A DNA stretch of 64,000 nt from Amoeboaphelidium protococcarum. Its lineage: Eukaryota > Aphelidiomycota > Aphelidea. The notes beneath the pieces were generated by a model. The model ran no database searches, was not told where the DNA came from, and saw only the letters and a program-made list of their open reading frames with translations. Made by a program: the position numbers and the translations under genes. How positions within the stretch are numbered: the first letter of the stretch is position 1; every line of letters begins with the position of its first letter. Shown here in pieces: positions 25,256 through 36,706 of the stretch. The DNA lies in assembly GCA_023515745.1 (NCBI GenBank), contig JALECJ010000256.1:372001-436000 (forward strand), given 5' to 3'.

Positions 25256-25424
25256 GAAGATTTCTAACGCGTTGTGGGAGCTGAATTAAAAACTGCTAAC
25301 CAAGGTACGCAATCTGGAAGAGGAGGTTGCCAGTATGAAGGGAAGCTCTTAAAAATTGCAGAGTCCTTCCTCTGAGACAACGGGAAATATGAGTATAGAG
25401 TGAGAAAAATATAAGTTAAACATG
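25256..25424 (+). repeat. Direct repeat, copy 2 (coiled-coil 3' exon, intact frame)
   Basis: The second copy keeps an open frame through ISNALWELNQKLLTKVRNLEE and EVASMKGSS to a TGA. The upstream frame is open back past 25150 but has no convincing start. A small coiled-coil protein, of the size of BRICK1 or a BLOC-type subunit, is possible; nothing more can be said. The two copies are about 279 bp apart, start to start. Confidence 0.55.
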
Positions 25425-25610
25425 GCCATCTTTCAGTTGTCTTGAGTTTTACACTTTTTGTATTACATGAATCTTCTTAGTTTTACCAAAGGCTCTGATA
25501 ATACAAAATACTCTGACGCGTAACTTTTTTAAGTACTTCAACGCTATGTATAAAAGCTGAAACATCCATAAAAAGGTAAACTAAGCACTCCAAAAGATGC
25601 TACAAGCAAA

Positions 25611-26780
25611 TCATTTAGTATTATCTTGACACTGTATTGCATCTTTCCAAGGTAGAAGAGAGCCAAACTTGAAATGTTACACAATAGGAAACTTACCCAG
25701 CACTTCACCGAGAAACATCTTTAAAAGGCCGCGATTAACGCGTTCCCATCCACCACTTTTGATTCCACTAACATCATACAGATAAGGGGAATGCTCATGG
25801 AATGGACCACTCTTCATTTCATGTATAAATGCAATACATCCCATGAACAAGTAATCACTCTTGCAATTGTCCACGACGTCTTTATTCAGAATGGACTTTG
25901 GTTTCAAGTGAGGATGGTCAATCAACTGGGCACTTCCAAGTATATACGCAATGAATTGATAGTCATCAAGTCCCCAAACACCATGACTGCCGGCTGGTTC
26001 CAATTTGTATACTCGCTGCAGTTTCCTAACCAAATGCAAGTATCGATTAAAGATTGTGAATGATACATGCGGGTAATCATCCAAGGAGAAGTAACTCAAA
26101 AGGTCCAGACACGTAAGAAATGCAAAAAAGTTCAACTCATGACCACTGCCATAATCTAACCTTGTCTGATTACCAAAAGAATGCACCCAATACTCTTTCA
26201 ACTCTGGAATGGCATCTTGAGGTAGTTCCAATTGCTCCAACATTTACTCCGACTTATCGGTAACTCGCTGCAGCCACTGTTTAAATGCTACATTACCAAA
26301 TCGCTAAGGCTATTCAACAGGAGGTATTTCTTGGATCCATTCATCCAACTGATCAATCAACTAGACAATAGTTAGTACTTTTGAACTTTCAATGACTGCA
26401 ATTTAACGCGTCACTCCAATAAAGGAGGTGTTAATAACCATCAAGAACGTCATTAACGTGTCGAATGCTTCAGACTTGTTCCAAGCTGTGAGGTCAGATT
26501 GAGTATTAATACATTTAACAGGTGTACAATAGTAACTCTCTCCGGCAATATTAGCTCTCTTTCTACTCATCTTTTATAGCATATTCTACAAGTAGGAACT
26601 CCTTTCTAACGTGACATTTCTCGTACTAGCGATTCCGACGGATCTTGCCATTGCACTAGAATCTGATCTGAGGTTGGATGGAGGAAAGAAGTCTGGTGAT
26701 GGTATCCTCTTAGGCGGGCCCATCTGACTAGGAAGCGGAACATCCAGAGGTGGCCGCTTATAGCCTGGAATATTATCCAT
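25611..26780 (-). CDS. PTPA: PP2A phosphatase activator (PTPA/Rrd)
   Basis: Single exon of 390 codons. The PTPA family is a peptidyl-prolyl isomerase that reactivates PP2A. Conserved blocks are DYGSGHELNFFAFL, GVWGLDDYQFIAYILGSAQL, and KSGPFHEHSPYLYDVSGI...[33 protein letters not shown]. The N-terminus has a Pro-rich extension (GYKRPPLDVPLPSQMGPPKR) before the first helix. The conserved GKFPIVQHF runs straight through a TAA codon, a direct demonstration that UAA is Gln: the animal protein also has Gln there. No introns. Confidence 0.96.
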
Positions 26781-26986
26781 TTTGAATCAATCTTCTGACA
26801 ATGAGAAAAGTTACTTTATGGCGATGAAAGTAAAAATCAGTCAGAGATCAACATGATAAGTATTATAAAGCGCGCAATAAAGTACAGTAATGTGTTAATG
26901 TCATTAGAGCAAACTACACATATTACGAATAATATTGAACGATAATAGTTTCTTTTGAGAATGAATGTATTGATGTAGCAAGCAGT

Positions 26987-27922
26987 TCACAGTTTTAAAA
27001 ACACTTCCCCGTTCTAGTAAGGCAGAATGAGATTGAACAACTCGGCCAACTCTCTACAACCACACGTAATATGAAGATATATATCGGATTAAGATTAAGA
27101 TCATTATATTTAATCCTACCTTGGAATAAAGCGCCCAGCCAAATAATGAATGCCTTTGTATTATTTCATGCAAATTTTGGGCGCTGTCAGAGAGATCACC
27201 ATACTAGGATTGATAAGACAACGTTGAGGCGCAATTTGGAATTCTACACAATATTTTAATAAACTATCAACCAATTCGATACTAGAATGATATAATACCG
27301 CTGTCGACATTCCAACCAGATGGAACGTCGATTGAAATGATTAATTATCTACTTTAGAACAGTTGAGACAGGACGCGATCAAATGGTTCACGTACAGCGC
27401 CTTTAAATCCGAATATCGCATCAACAACAATATCAAACTCTGATAGGACTGGCAACTCTGTAACAATTCTTACTTTCAAAGCATCTAATTATTGAATCAA
27501 ACCTGCATATAAATCTTTCTACATACTGCGCTCCTTCGTCGGATAACAGACAGTACACTACCATCGCTGCGGATCCATTAAAGTTAAATGACGCGCTGCA
27601 ACCAGTCCATCACCACCATTATTACCGGGACCGCAGATGAACAGAATTTTATGATTTTTCTACTAACCAGAGTATTAATCAACGATACATTATGCCACGG
27701 CTTGTCCAGCTAACTCCATCAAAATCGCAATCGACATTTTATAATCATTCACAAGTTTCAAATCAATCTCGCTAGCCTCGTTCTATGTTATAAACTACAG
27801 TTACTTCCTTTGAAATACGCTGATAGTTAAATTCTATTAATCAATTGTAATGATACCTTCATAATATCGCCCTCAATTTAGTTATCTGTATTCAATTTGG
27901 CGCGGTTTATTTAATTGATCAT
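26987..27922 (-). CDS. NAXE: NAD(P)HX epimerase (YjeF N-terminal domain)
   Basis: Four exons with introns 27054-27119, 27244-27298 and 27795-27856 give 251 codons in frame. The repair enzyme interconverts R and S forms of hydrated NAD(P)H so that the dehydratase can restore the cofactor. [21 protein letters not shown] is the nucleotide-binding loop; [19 protein letters not shown] and [14 protein letters not shown] hold catalytic/K+ site residues; ISLTAPK...HYLAGRFIP is the family's C-terminal block. The N-terminus before [11 protein letters not shown] is short and not clearly a targeting peptide. The ATG at 27922 is the best start I could place, but an upstream exon is possible. Confidence 0.9.
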
Positions 27923-28082
27923 CCATAGCCTAAAAAGGAGAGTTTACTATAACGCTATTCTGACGTTCGTTCCGCCTTTCTTCGTTATAAAACCCATTCT
28001 TCAATAATATCGCATTCTAATTTGTATCTATATCTGCTTGTGGTAATTGACAGAATCTAAAATATCATCATCATTATAAAAT

Positions 28083-29863
28083 ATGGAACCAGTATCGCAA
28101 AAGTAGAGAGCATCGCTGTAGGAAGACAAGTTGGAAGTTGAATGTAAATCTGATTAGACGCACACAGAAATGGAGGTTCAAGAGCAGCTAACAGATTTAA
28201 ATTTGAGACTGGGAAGTTTAGAAGGTTAACTGTATTAGAATATAGATAATCCTGTGAGAGAGTCAAGAGCCTCTAGCATAGTGTCTAATGGTCCGTCGCC
28301 GTATCTAGTATCACCCACGGGGATTATATCGCATAAGGCCATCCGACAGACTCTGAGTGAATAGAACAAGGAGAGACCAGATGACACTGGTATTGGATCA
28401 GGCAGGATTAGACATTATGCTTAACAATCACCCTAGCAGATGGAATGGAAGCGACATGAGAAGCACTTCTTCCTGTTCAGTTCTGCCGGGAAACCAGTGT
28501 ATAGTCGGTATGGTGATGAGAATCTACTCGCCGGCCTGGTAGGCCTTCTGTAAGTTATTATTGCCACGTACCAAGAGGATGATGATCAGATAAAGAGCAT
28601 ACAATGCAATGGGATGAAGGTTGTGTTTTTGTTACGTGGCCCTCTGTATTATGTATTGGTATCGCGTACAGATGAACCAGAGGCTGCACTAAGAGAGCAG
28701 TTGCTGTGGCTCCACTATCAGATTGTATCAATCACTACAACCACGCAACTTACTCGGATATTCAAACAGCATCCAAATTTTGATCTTAGACGACTACTTG
28801 GTGGTACTGAGGCGTTCTTGGATCATCTATGTGAATCTGTTGGATTCGATCCCTGTTACGTATTTAATGCTGTAAAGACTTTGAAGATGTCTGATTAGTT
28901 GAGGTAAGTCGTGGGAAATGGTCTATTGAATGGAATCAAGTCTGCGATGAAAAATAGTCAATCAGGTAGTGGTGGCTTCTAATTGTTGTATGGTATGCTC
29001 ATTGTGGGTAGATAGTTGATTACCATCTTGCGGCCATCCAAGCACTCGTTCCATCCATCCGACCTGCATTTGATCATCAACATGGTGAATTCGTCCACCT
29101 CGTTCAAGACATCGCCCGAGTCATGGATGCCCATCTGTCTACCCAAGTTCACTGATTAGTCATTTTTGCATGCTTACATCAGCTATATTACTCCCAACTA
29201 CCCACCTCCATCCTCAAATCTATGTCTGATCTTGGTGAGCAGTGACGCTACCGACTTTCATAGAATGAGTGAATGTAAGCAAAAGATTGTTAATGAGCTC
29301 AGTCAGTCCGGCTCTCTGTATCTACTGCAAGATGCTGTGCGTCGAAGCGATTATGACATTGGTAAGTTTATTACTGAATATGGCCGTATTTTGAGGATTT
29401 TTTTACGTGCGACTTGAATAATAATGTAGATGCAGTGCAAGTGCATGGATTACGACATTTTATATACAAGAGTAAGCAGAACATACAGTACACCATGCCT
29501 CGATTTGAACAACCATACAAAGACAACTATGTCGAGTAGAGAAGGTAATATAGATTGTGATAGCCTTGTGCGCAATGTATACATTGTTATCGTCGTTGAA
29601 TGTTTTTAAAGATATGTAGGATCATGAGATTGTATTAGAGCATGAGGTGTAGTATGACAAGTGTATAGAATCAAGATAAAGTGCAGTTTGCTGTCACAGA
29701 GCACGAGTCTATATACGGCTGGATTACACCTCCGTTCGAGCTGTTTGCTTTATTTGGACCGTTCGTTACCAAAGGCAATGCGTATAACGCTGTCAATTCT
29801 CTTCTCAAATGGATCAAGACTGAAGAGAATTCGCTGTTTATTGTCAATGCACCAACTCTGTGA
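28083..29863 (+). CDS. MON1: MON1 vacuolar fusion protein (Rab7 GEF subunit)
   Basis: Three exons (introns 29362-29429 and 29545-29619) give 546 codons. Mon1 with Ccz1 is the GEF that activates Rab7 on late endosomes. Three longin-like regions are recognisable: HFFLFSSAGKPVYSRYGDE and VVFLLRGPLYYVLVSRT; LTRIFKQHPNFDLRRLLGGTE; and HPSDLHLIINMVNSSTSF with SWMPICLPKFTDQSFLHAYI. The C-terminal part YGWITPPFELFALFGPFVTK...LLKWIKTEENSLFIV is also typical. The N-terminal 110 residues are acidic/Gln-rich and probably disordered. It ends 45 bp from the convergent lipase gene. Confidence 0.96.
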
Positions 29864-29908
29864 TTATGAAACTAATATGCTCAACGCTTTACTTCATGAT
29901 ATTACATT

Positions 29909-31654
29909 TCATTTACTTAATTCTAATACTTCATTTTACAACTAAAAACTTTTTTACACCAACACCGACCAGCAATTAAAATTTTACAAATTCTTTGTAC
30001 TCTGATACACTTTCCACTGTATCCTAAGGCAACAATTGTACTCCAGAACACGGACATTAACTCAACACCAGGGGCCAAATAGAATGTGGAAATAAGTCAA
30101 GTGTGAGAATATGTTAAGGTTCTTGATACCACTAGAGCAGAGTACATTCTCCTAAGGATACAATTCATCGTCGCTGCCTTTCAACTTACCACTTAAATCA
30201 CCATGACCATCACAGCTCCAAACTTGATCCATAGATTTTACGATGAACGATTCGGCCGTGTGATGCAGATAAGTCTTGTACTTGCCTATAATGATAGGAA
30301 ATGCCTTCCTCGGTGGCAAGTGAGTGACCAAGTCAGAGTAATAAGTGGTTCTCTGCACAGGGAAATTCTTCATCTTCATCAACCAGCTGGCAAAGACGGC
30401 ATTTCCCACGCGCGGCTCACCAAATGTGTATGTTCTGAAGGATACTGCTGCATTCTCGTAAAAGGCATAGCCACCATCGTGTCCAAGAAGATTCTTCAGA
30501 ACGGGAAATCTACCTTAGACAGCATAACGTCTCAGTTCCAGAGCTCCTATGATAGCTGCAGCTCCACCCAACGAGTGACCAGTCAAGATGAACTCGAACC
30601 ACACTTTAGGTGAATTCAAAGGCTATTCAGCCAGCTCCTGTTTCATAACCTCACTTATACTATCCACGATCTAGTCTTAAACATCCGTCCACACCTTCCA
30701 GAACCCCAAGTGGATACGATTGTGTTACGGACCTTCTGGATAAATATATTCCAAAAGTGAGAACTTCAGGTCATGCACAAAATTCTTCAGATTCATAGAA
30801 CCTCTAAACGCAATCACAATAGTCTTCTTCTTGTAACCAGGATACTAATCCACGTCATAACCATCTTAAGAATGATGCTGATCCAACAGAGGATTAGTTG
30901 CAATATAACCAGTCATTCCCGAAGATTTACCATGAAAATACATGTGGCTCTTGGTGGCTGCTAGTATATCTTGCTATGCTGCACCGCCAAAAGAGAACGG
31001 GGGAGATGATTATGATGACAATGTGGCGTTGCTTGAAAGATCTCTAATGGCATCCATAGTGAGATCACCATTTTTACAACGAGGATATCCACACTTCCAC
31101 TACGGATACAAATTCCAAGACATACAATAAGATGAGGCTGCCAGAGAAGCATATAGAGTCAATTCAGCCTTTCTGTGTTGCTCAATCTGTGGCAACGCTT
31201 GTACTCTCTTCTTCAACACGAGTTGATCATCATCACTATCAACAACATTCTCTTATGAATCACTTTATTTATCTCCATCAGTATACGAATACTTGAACTC
31301 TGTGCGATCAAGAAACTCTGTAAAGTTTTCTCTACTCAATTCCACCAACTATTGTGCATATAAACTAGCAGCATCTTGTTGAGGCGAGTTTTATGCCAAT
31401 TGAGTAAGCAGTTCCCACGCTTTTACAGACTAAGAATCAAACAAATCCGCACCATTCAACGTCACATCGTTCTCACCAGCAGATTACTCAGTATTCAACG
31501 ATGGTACCTCATCATTCATAGACAATTAAATCAACTACTGTTCGATCTCATACCGTTCATGGTCATTACGAAGAATCACCTATTAACAACACACAGCAAC
31601 CAAACACAGACACAGAATAATTAGATGAGATTAAGCACCAAAGTATACAACCAT
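29909..31654 (-). CDS. Class 3 (alpha/beta-hydrolase) lipase, secreted
   Basis: Single exon of 582 codons. An N-terminal hydrophobic stretch (LIILCLCLVAVCC) is a likely signal peptide. The nucleophile elbow FILTGHSLGGAAA is at about residues 355-367. The family motif TYTFGEPRVGN follows, and SDLVTHLPP is the usual context of the catalytic Asp. A Ser/Asp/Gln-rich stretch of about 120 residues precedes the hydrolase domain, and VIAFRGSMNLKNFVHDL is the FRGT-like oxyanion region. It is a probable triacylglycerol or phospholipid lipase in the secretory pathway, vacuole or outside the cell. The C-terminal 60 residues after the domain are not recognised. Confidence 0.9.
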
Positions 31655-32485
31655 TGATTGACAGAGAATATATGTATACTATAGTAGTAAATTGTAGAAC
31701 CAAAAATAACTACCCCTCAATATTATGGAGTGAGTGCAATAGTATTCAAAGACTCAAAGAGATGAGAACAAGCAAGCAAAGCAGTGAGTGAGTGAGTGAT
31801 CAAGTGTTGGTCAAGTCTGTGAGAAAATCTAGACGCGTTTGTTCCGTTTCGTTTCATTTCGCCTCTCTCTCTTTCTCTTTCGCCACTTCTCCCTTTCTGC
31901 GCGTTGATCCTCAACAACAACGATGAGTCGTTATCAAGTGATCGATTCTCAGTCGCACATTTAATGACAGGAAGTGGGGCGTTCCCTTAAAGAAGAAATG
32001 ACTCACACCGGGAATCTGGAAATATTGTTTCAAAACTTTAAAGAACTCTTAGCGCTGTTTACCTTTTGGAATACCAAATGTTTATTTGTTTTATTTTCTA
32101 TTGACACGAGAATTTCTTTATGTAAATCTTACAATTGCTTTATCATAATGTGAGTGATAAGTGAATTTATGAATTTAATATCACTTCGTAGTCTCGTATA
32201 ATAATTAACTACTTAGTATGGTATACTTTGAGTTCTATATTTGTAGCATTGGTATGACAGTAATCACTTATGGTTTCTTCACTGATTAATTTCGTAATTG
32301 CTTTTTATATAATGAGAGAGTGGCGTTTCGCATTGTGGGCAGTTTTCGAATTTAACTTGACAAAAGCACGTGCTATTATTAATCAGCAAAACTTATGATG
32401 GTTCTTCCTTAATGTCTCGCGTTTAATGCTATTAAATTTCATCTTGTTTATTATTTGATCTCTCAAATTTTAATCAGTATAAGTC
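31655..32485. other. Intergenic between lipase and membrane-protein genes
   Basis: About 830 bp, divergent promoter region. It includes a GTGA repeat at 31784-31800, a CT-rich run near 31860-31880 (complement GA-rich), and one ACGCGT at about 31832. Open frames here have no convincing protein content. Confidence 0.5.
31784..31800. repeat. (GTGA)n microsatellite
   Basis: About four tandem copies of GTGA in the lipase upstream region. Short and of ordinary type. Confidence 0.6.
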
Positions 32486-33487
32486 ATGTTTGTAATACGC
32501 GTTATATACGTTTGTATCGCCGTATTTGCTCTGGTAGCGGCCACACTGTATCTGAGCTATCCTAAATACTCAGAGTACGGTTAAATGACTACTAAGGATA
32601 TCAAGGTGGCTGCTAATCTGACGTCTCACTGGTAAATTGCTTCCAATGGGTGGAAATCTGTTGCATTGGATTTGCCTGATGGTGTAAAAGTGCACTACGC
32701 GTACGATTAGCCTGTCAATATATCTATAGTTGACGGTCCCATGTATTCAAAAAAGATTCGTTTTTCCAATTCAGAATATTCAGTTTTGGAGAGGGCGGTA
32801 TGGTTCAACTAGTCAATTCATACGTGTTTTACGACTGCCACAGTTGAAATGCGCTGTAAAGGATCTCCGTAGAATCCAAATGGTTTTGTGATTTTGAATT
32901 TAGGATTTAACCAAGCTCTAAGATGTTATATGAATAAGACTGAAAACAATTATGCTGTTAGTTTCAAAGACCAATAGTGTGATGAAAAGAAGAATGGCGG
33001 CAGCTTTTTCGATAAAGGCACCCGTAAGTCCGAATATTGGTAGCGTGAAGTATAAAGCAGCGTTGCATTGAACAATGTCCAGGACTTGGATCTTGATATA
33101 AAGGTTAAATTCCACGTTCCCGAGTTTAGTGTTCCATCTGCTCAAGTATGCGCTAGTCAACAGTGTATCATTGAGCGTGGTCAAAGTGATTATGTCAGTC
33201 TGGTGCTACAATCGGGAGCTCAATCTTCTCCAGCTGTCGGTGTAAGTTTTAAGGTTTAGTATGAACCAGTTTATGGTGCATTCTATATTTTGTGGGAACT
33301 ATTCTATCTGGTGATTTGCGGAATTGCTTTATTTAGCGTGAATCCATGGACTTGGGTGTTATATGCAGCATTCGGATGTTGCAATCCTATACTGATTATG
33401 ATCAGAATGAAGTATCGCGCTAGAAACTAACGTCAAAGAGATTTAAAAACTGAAATGAAGGTGCTGAATCCTGCTGATCAAGTTTGA
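32486..33487 (+). CDS. Tandem membrane protein A, unknown family
   Basis: Single exon of 334 codons. A signal-anchor helix (residues about 2-24: FVIRVIYVCIAVFALVAATLYL) is followed by about 225 lumenal/extracellular residues with a Cys pattern (CFTT, EMRCKGSP, LRCYMNKT, CDEKKNGG, VCASQQCIIERG) and N-glycosylation sites, then two hydrophobic C-terminal segments (YILWELFYLVICGIALF and WVLYAAFGCCNPILIMI) and a basic tail. Both ends are therefore probably cytosolic. The neighbour at 33840 is a diverged paralogue with the same layout. I know of no matching family. Confidence 0.7.
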
Positions 33488-33839
33488 ATTTTTGCTCTAA
33501 GATCTTTGTGACAAGTAGTGAGATGAATTGAGTTGGTTTCTCTATTGGAAATGAAATATCTTAAATTTGAAATGAACATTATTTTAATAATAGCCAAAGA
33601 TCTTTTCTGGTTCGTATGTCAACGCCGAAGCTTTAAACTCCATTTAATCGCCATTGTATTTGACAGCTCGCTTTGACAAGGCACCCAAGTTTTGAAAGCA
33701 AGCACATGGTATTACAAATCATCGTTAAATATGGGAAGATATCTCAACCAAACATTTCGGTTTGTCCATATACAATTCCCTTCCTCATTTTAAATATAGT
33801 TCTACTGCTAATATCGATATACATATACTCGCTAATAGT
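33488..33839. other. Intergenic between tandem paralogues
   Basis: About 350 bp, AT-rich, containing the end of one tandem gene and the promoter of the next. No other feature seen. Confidence 0.45.
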
Positions 33840-34832
33840 ATGGTTGTAATTCGCGTTTTGTATGTATGTGTCGCTGCATATGCTCTATTAGTGGCCACAC
33901 TGTATCTGACCTACCCCAGATTTTCTGAGTATGGAAAGATGAATGGTAAGGATGTAGCAGTAACTGGAAACCTGACATCTCACTGGTAAATTGCAATGAA
34001 TGGTTGGGAAAGTGTTGCAGTTGATTTGCCTGATGGTGTTTTATTGCAATACGCGTACGATCAGCCGGAGAATATGTCCATTGTCGATGGTCCAATGTAT
34101 AAGAAAAAGATTATCTTTTCGCATTAAGAATCGTAAGGCGTTTAATCCGCCGCCTGGTTTAATTAGTGGATACATTAATGCTTCACTAATGTCACTGTGG
34201 AAATGAGCTGTAAAGGTTCGCCGCAGAATCCAGACGGGTTCGCGACTTTGATTTTGGGATCGACAGCCCTGAGATGTTACTTGAACTAGACTATGAACAA
34301 TTACACTCTAAATTTTCATAACCAAGAGTGTGATTCGCAGAAGAATGGCGGTAACTTTCTTAGTATTAAGGATAAAAATTCTGAGTATTTGCAAAAGGAA
34401 GTATAAGCCTCAGTTGCTTTCAGCGATGTTTAAGGTCTAGAACTTGATATTCAGGTTCAATTTCAAGTACCCAAGTTTTACTTGCTATTCGGTCACGTAT
34501 GCGCTGATAAGCCGTGTATTATTGAGCGTGGTTAGAGTCAGTACGTTAGTATGGTGTTCTAATCTCAAAATCAATCTGACGGTTTACGTAAAGTTGGTCT
34601 TACTGTACAATTCTCATCAATTTACCGTGCGTTCTACATTTTGTGGCAAGTTCTCTACTACTTCATGTGGGCTGTATTTGTTGTGAACGTGAACCCTTTT
34701 GTATGGCTTGCATATCCTGACTGTGGCTGCCTTGATCCAATTTTGATCATGCTGGGAATAAAGAAGCGCACCAGATATCTTCACAAGCGTAACCAGAAAG
34801 TCGAAATGGAGGCGCTGAATCTCCAGGTCTGA
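33840..34832 (+). CDS. Tandem membrane protein B, paralogue of A
   Basis: Single exon of 331 codons with the same layout as the gene at 32486: N-terminal anchor (VVIRVLYVCVAAYALLVATLYL), shared blocks NLTSHWQIA-NGW-SVA-DLPDGV, YAYDQPEN-SIVDGPMY-KKI-FS, EMSCKGSPQNPDGF, CDSQKNGGNF and VCADKPCIIERGQSQYVS, then two C-terminal hydrophobic segments ending in a basic tail. Identity to copy A is roughly half by eye, so the duplication is not recent, but all cysteines seem kept. The shared exact nucleotides around TACGCGTACGAT (32695 and 34050) code YAYDQ in both. Confidence 0.7.
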
Positions 34833-35301
34833 CAGCTGTAGCAACATTCTGTCTGAATATCTCTTGTGTTCTATTTTTGAGTTGTGTTCTGTTATCACTA
34901 AATTTTTGAATTCGATTCGAGCTACAACGTACTTTTTTGCTATCAAATTGAGAGTTTACTAAGTACGGCAGTTCAACTTTTACACGTTACCGTTGTATGT
35001 TGTTACTATGAGACGTATTAGGAGATTGTAGGGGATGAAATTCTATTTAACACCTGAAATTAGCCGATATACACTTAATTTACTAGATGATTTATTTGAT
35101 CAAGTCATTATCTTACCTCTCGAGAAATGCTAATCAGTACATCACACACGCAGAATTGATTTGAATGAGCTGCTAATCTTGATCAAGGGGCTACAAACCA
35201 AGTGTAATACCTAACACGCATTACGTTATAGCTTTGACTTTCTTCTCCACGCGCCACATTTTAGATTGCATATTTATTTAATTTATATCTATATTTTTGA
35301 G
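34833..35301. other. Intergenic
   Basis: About 470 bp between tandem membrane gene B and the LRR gene, both on the + strand. AT-rich; I see no gene or recognisable element. Confidence 0.45.
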
Positions 35302-36465
35302 ATGGACAATTTGTCACATATATCTGAAGAGGAGGAGGAAGAGGTTGATTTTGATATTGAATTTCTGAGTATTAGTGGCCTTGGATTGGACTGTATTCCG
35401 ACTGATGTGGGCTTATTTCAGCGATTGACTACTCTCTGCTGCAATGACAATTTTATCTCTGATATTCCCAATGTATTAACATAATTGCCTTTGCGATGGC
35501 TTTATCTTTGTGGAAATCAATTGACTGACAGTGCTGTATAGATGGTGGATTGGACGCGATTTCAATGTCTGCAGCTGGTTGATCTGTCCAATAATGCACT
35601 TACTCAATTCCCATAAGGCATAGCCTAGTGTCAAACCGTAAAATTTCTATCTATAGCTGATAATGAATAGATTTAGTCCATTCAAGAAGGGATGTTGCAG
35701 GAATTTGAGAGGTTATAGTGTCTAAATATCGCTGGCACTAGAATCCTTAAGGAGCAGAGGGATCCCACTGTTATAAAAGAGATTTAACATAGTAGAGTAT
35801 CAAAAATAATTGTCGATTAGTCGTAATGTTTATATTTGGGATCCGTCTATGACCGAAAAGAGCGCGATTTTTAGATTGTTATTACCAGGCATTGTGTAAG
35901 CGATCAAGAGCTTCTGATGAAGCGATTATTGGATAAACGTAAGATGTTTTAATGGCCATCTGTGCCGTCAATGCCATAGATGTTAATAGTCGACGAGTCG
36001 AGATTTTAGGTGGAACGAGACGAGATACCGCCACAGCCTGAGTAGAGTTTTGACTTATTGGTGGAATCACATTAAGAAGCTCAGTAGTTCAAAGACGCGC
36101 TTAAAGTTGAAGATACCTTACACCTTGATGTCCTGAACATTCCACCACCGATCATTTAGCTTTTACCAGATGATATTGTCTCTCCACCGCCGCCTCCGTA
36201 GTAGGATGAATTTGCGCTGTTGCTTCCTAGTCCTCCGCCTTCACCCGAATTTGATAATATGCTAGAGAAGGTTGGTGTAGCTGATAATGGAGAAGTAGAC
36301 GTTAAACTCAAGATGCTTCTTCCACCTCCGAGTATTGTCCCCCGTTAGTCTGATTTAAATCCGAGTATTTAAACGTCTATTCCGTGCGGCTCTTGTAATC
36401 AGCCTGTTAGTCTCGGTTGGGTCCAGGTTCTGGGTAATTAGATATATCATCGCGATTGTATATGA
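35302..36465 (+). CDS. Leucine-rich-repeat protein with C-terminal half-LIM zinc finger
   Basis: Single exon of 388 codons starting MDNLSHISEEEEEEVDFD. Residues about 20-150 are four to five LRRs (LSISGLGLDCIPTDVGLFQRL, LPLRWLYLCGNQLTDSAV, LQLVDLSNNALTQFPQGI, VKFLSIADNEQIQSI). A middle region has Pro runs (SPPPPPQQDEFALLLPSPPPSPE). The last 25 residues read CGSCNQPVSLGWVQVLGNQIYHRDCI, which is the first zinc site of a LIM domain (CxxC, W, HxxC) with no second half. It is probably a cytosolic scaffold protein. Many UAR codons fall in the LRR and Pro-rich parts. The LRR-plus-half-LIM combination is not one I recognise. Confidence 0.75.
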
Positions 36466-36706
36466 ATTTTATTGGTTTAAAATACGTTGATTACTTATTT
36501 TGTTTAGATTTGACCATCTTTTTAACTTGCACCTTACTTTTAACTGCATTATAAACATGAGACTTGTAAGCTCAAACTCACTTTTAAGTCTACCTGTGGT
36601 TTGAACATAATTGCTTATGGATCAGTAGTAACAGCGAAAATATGGATATATGTAATGAACGCGACATAGCAAACAAGGTACCAAGAACCATATAAGAATC
36701 AATCAA

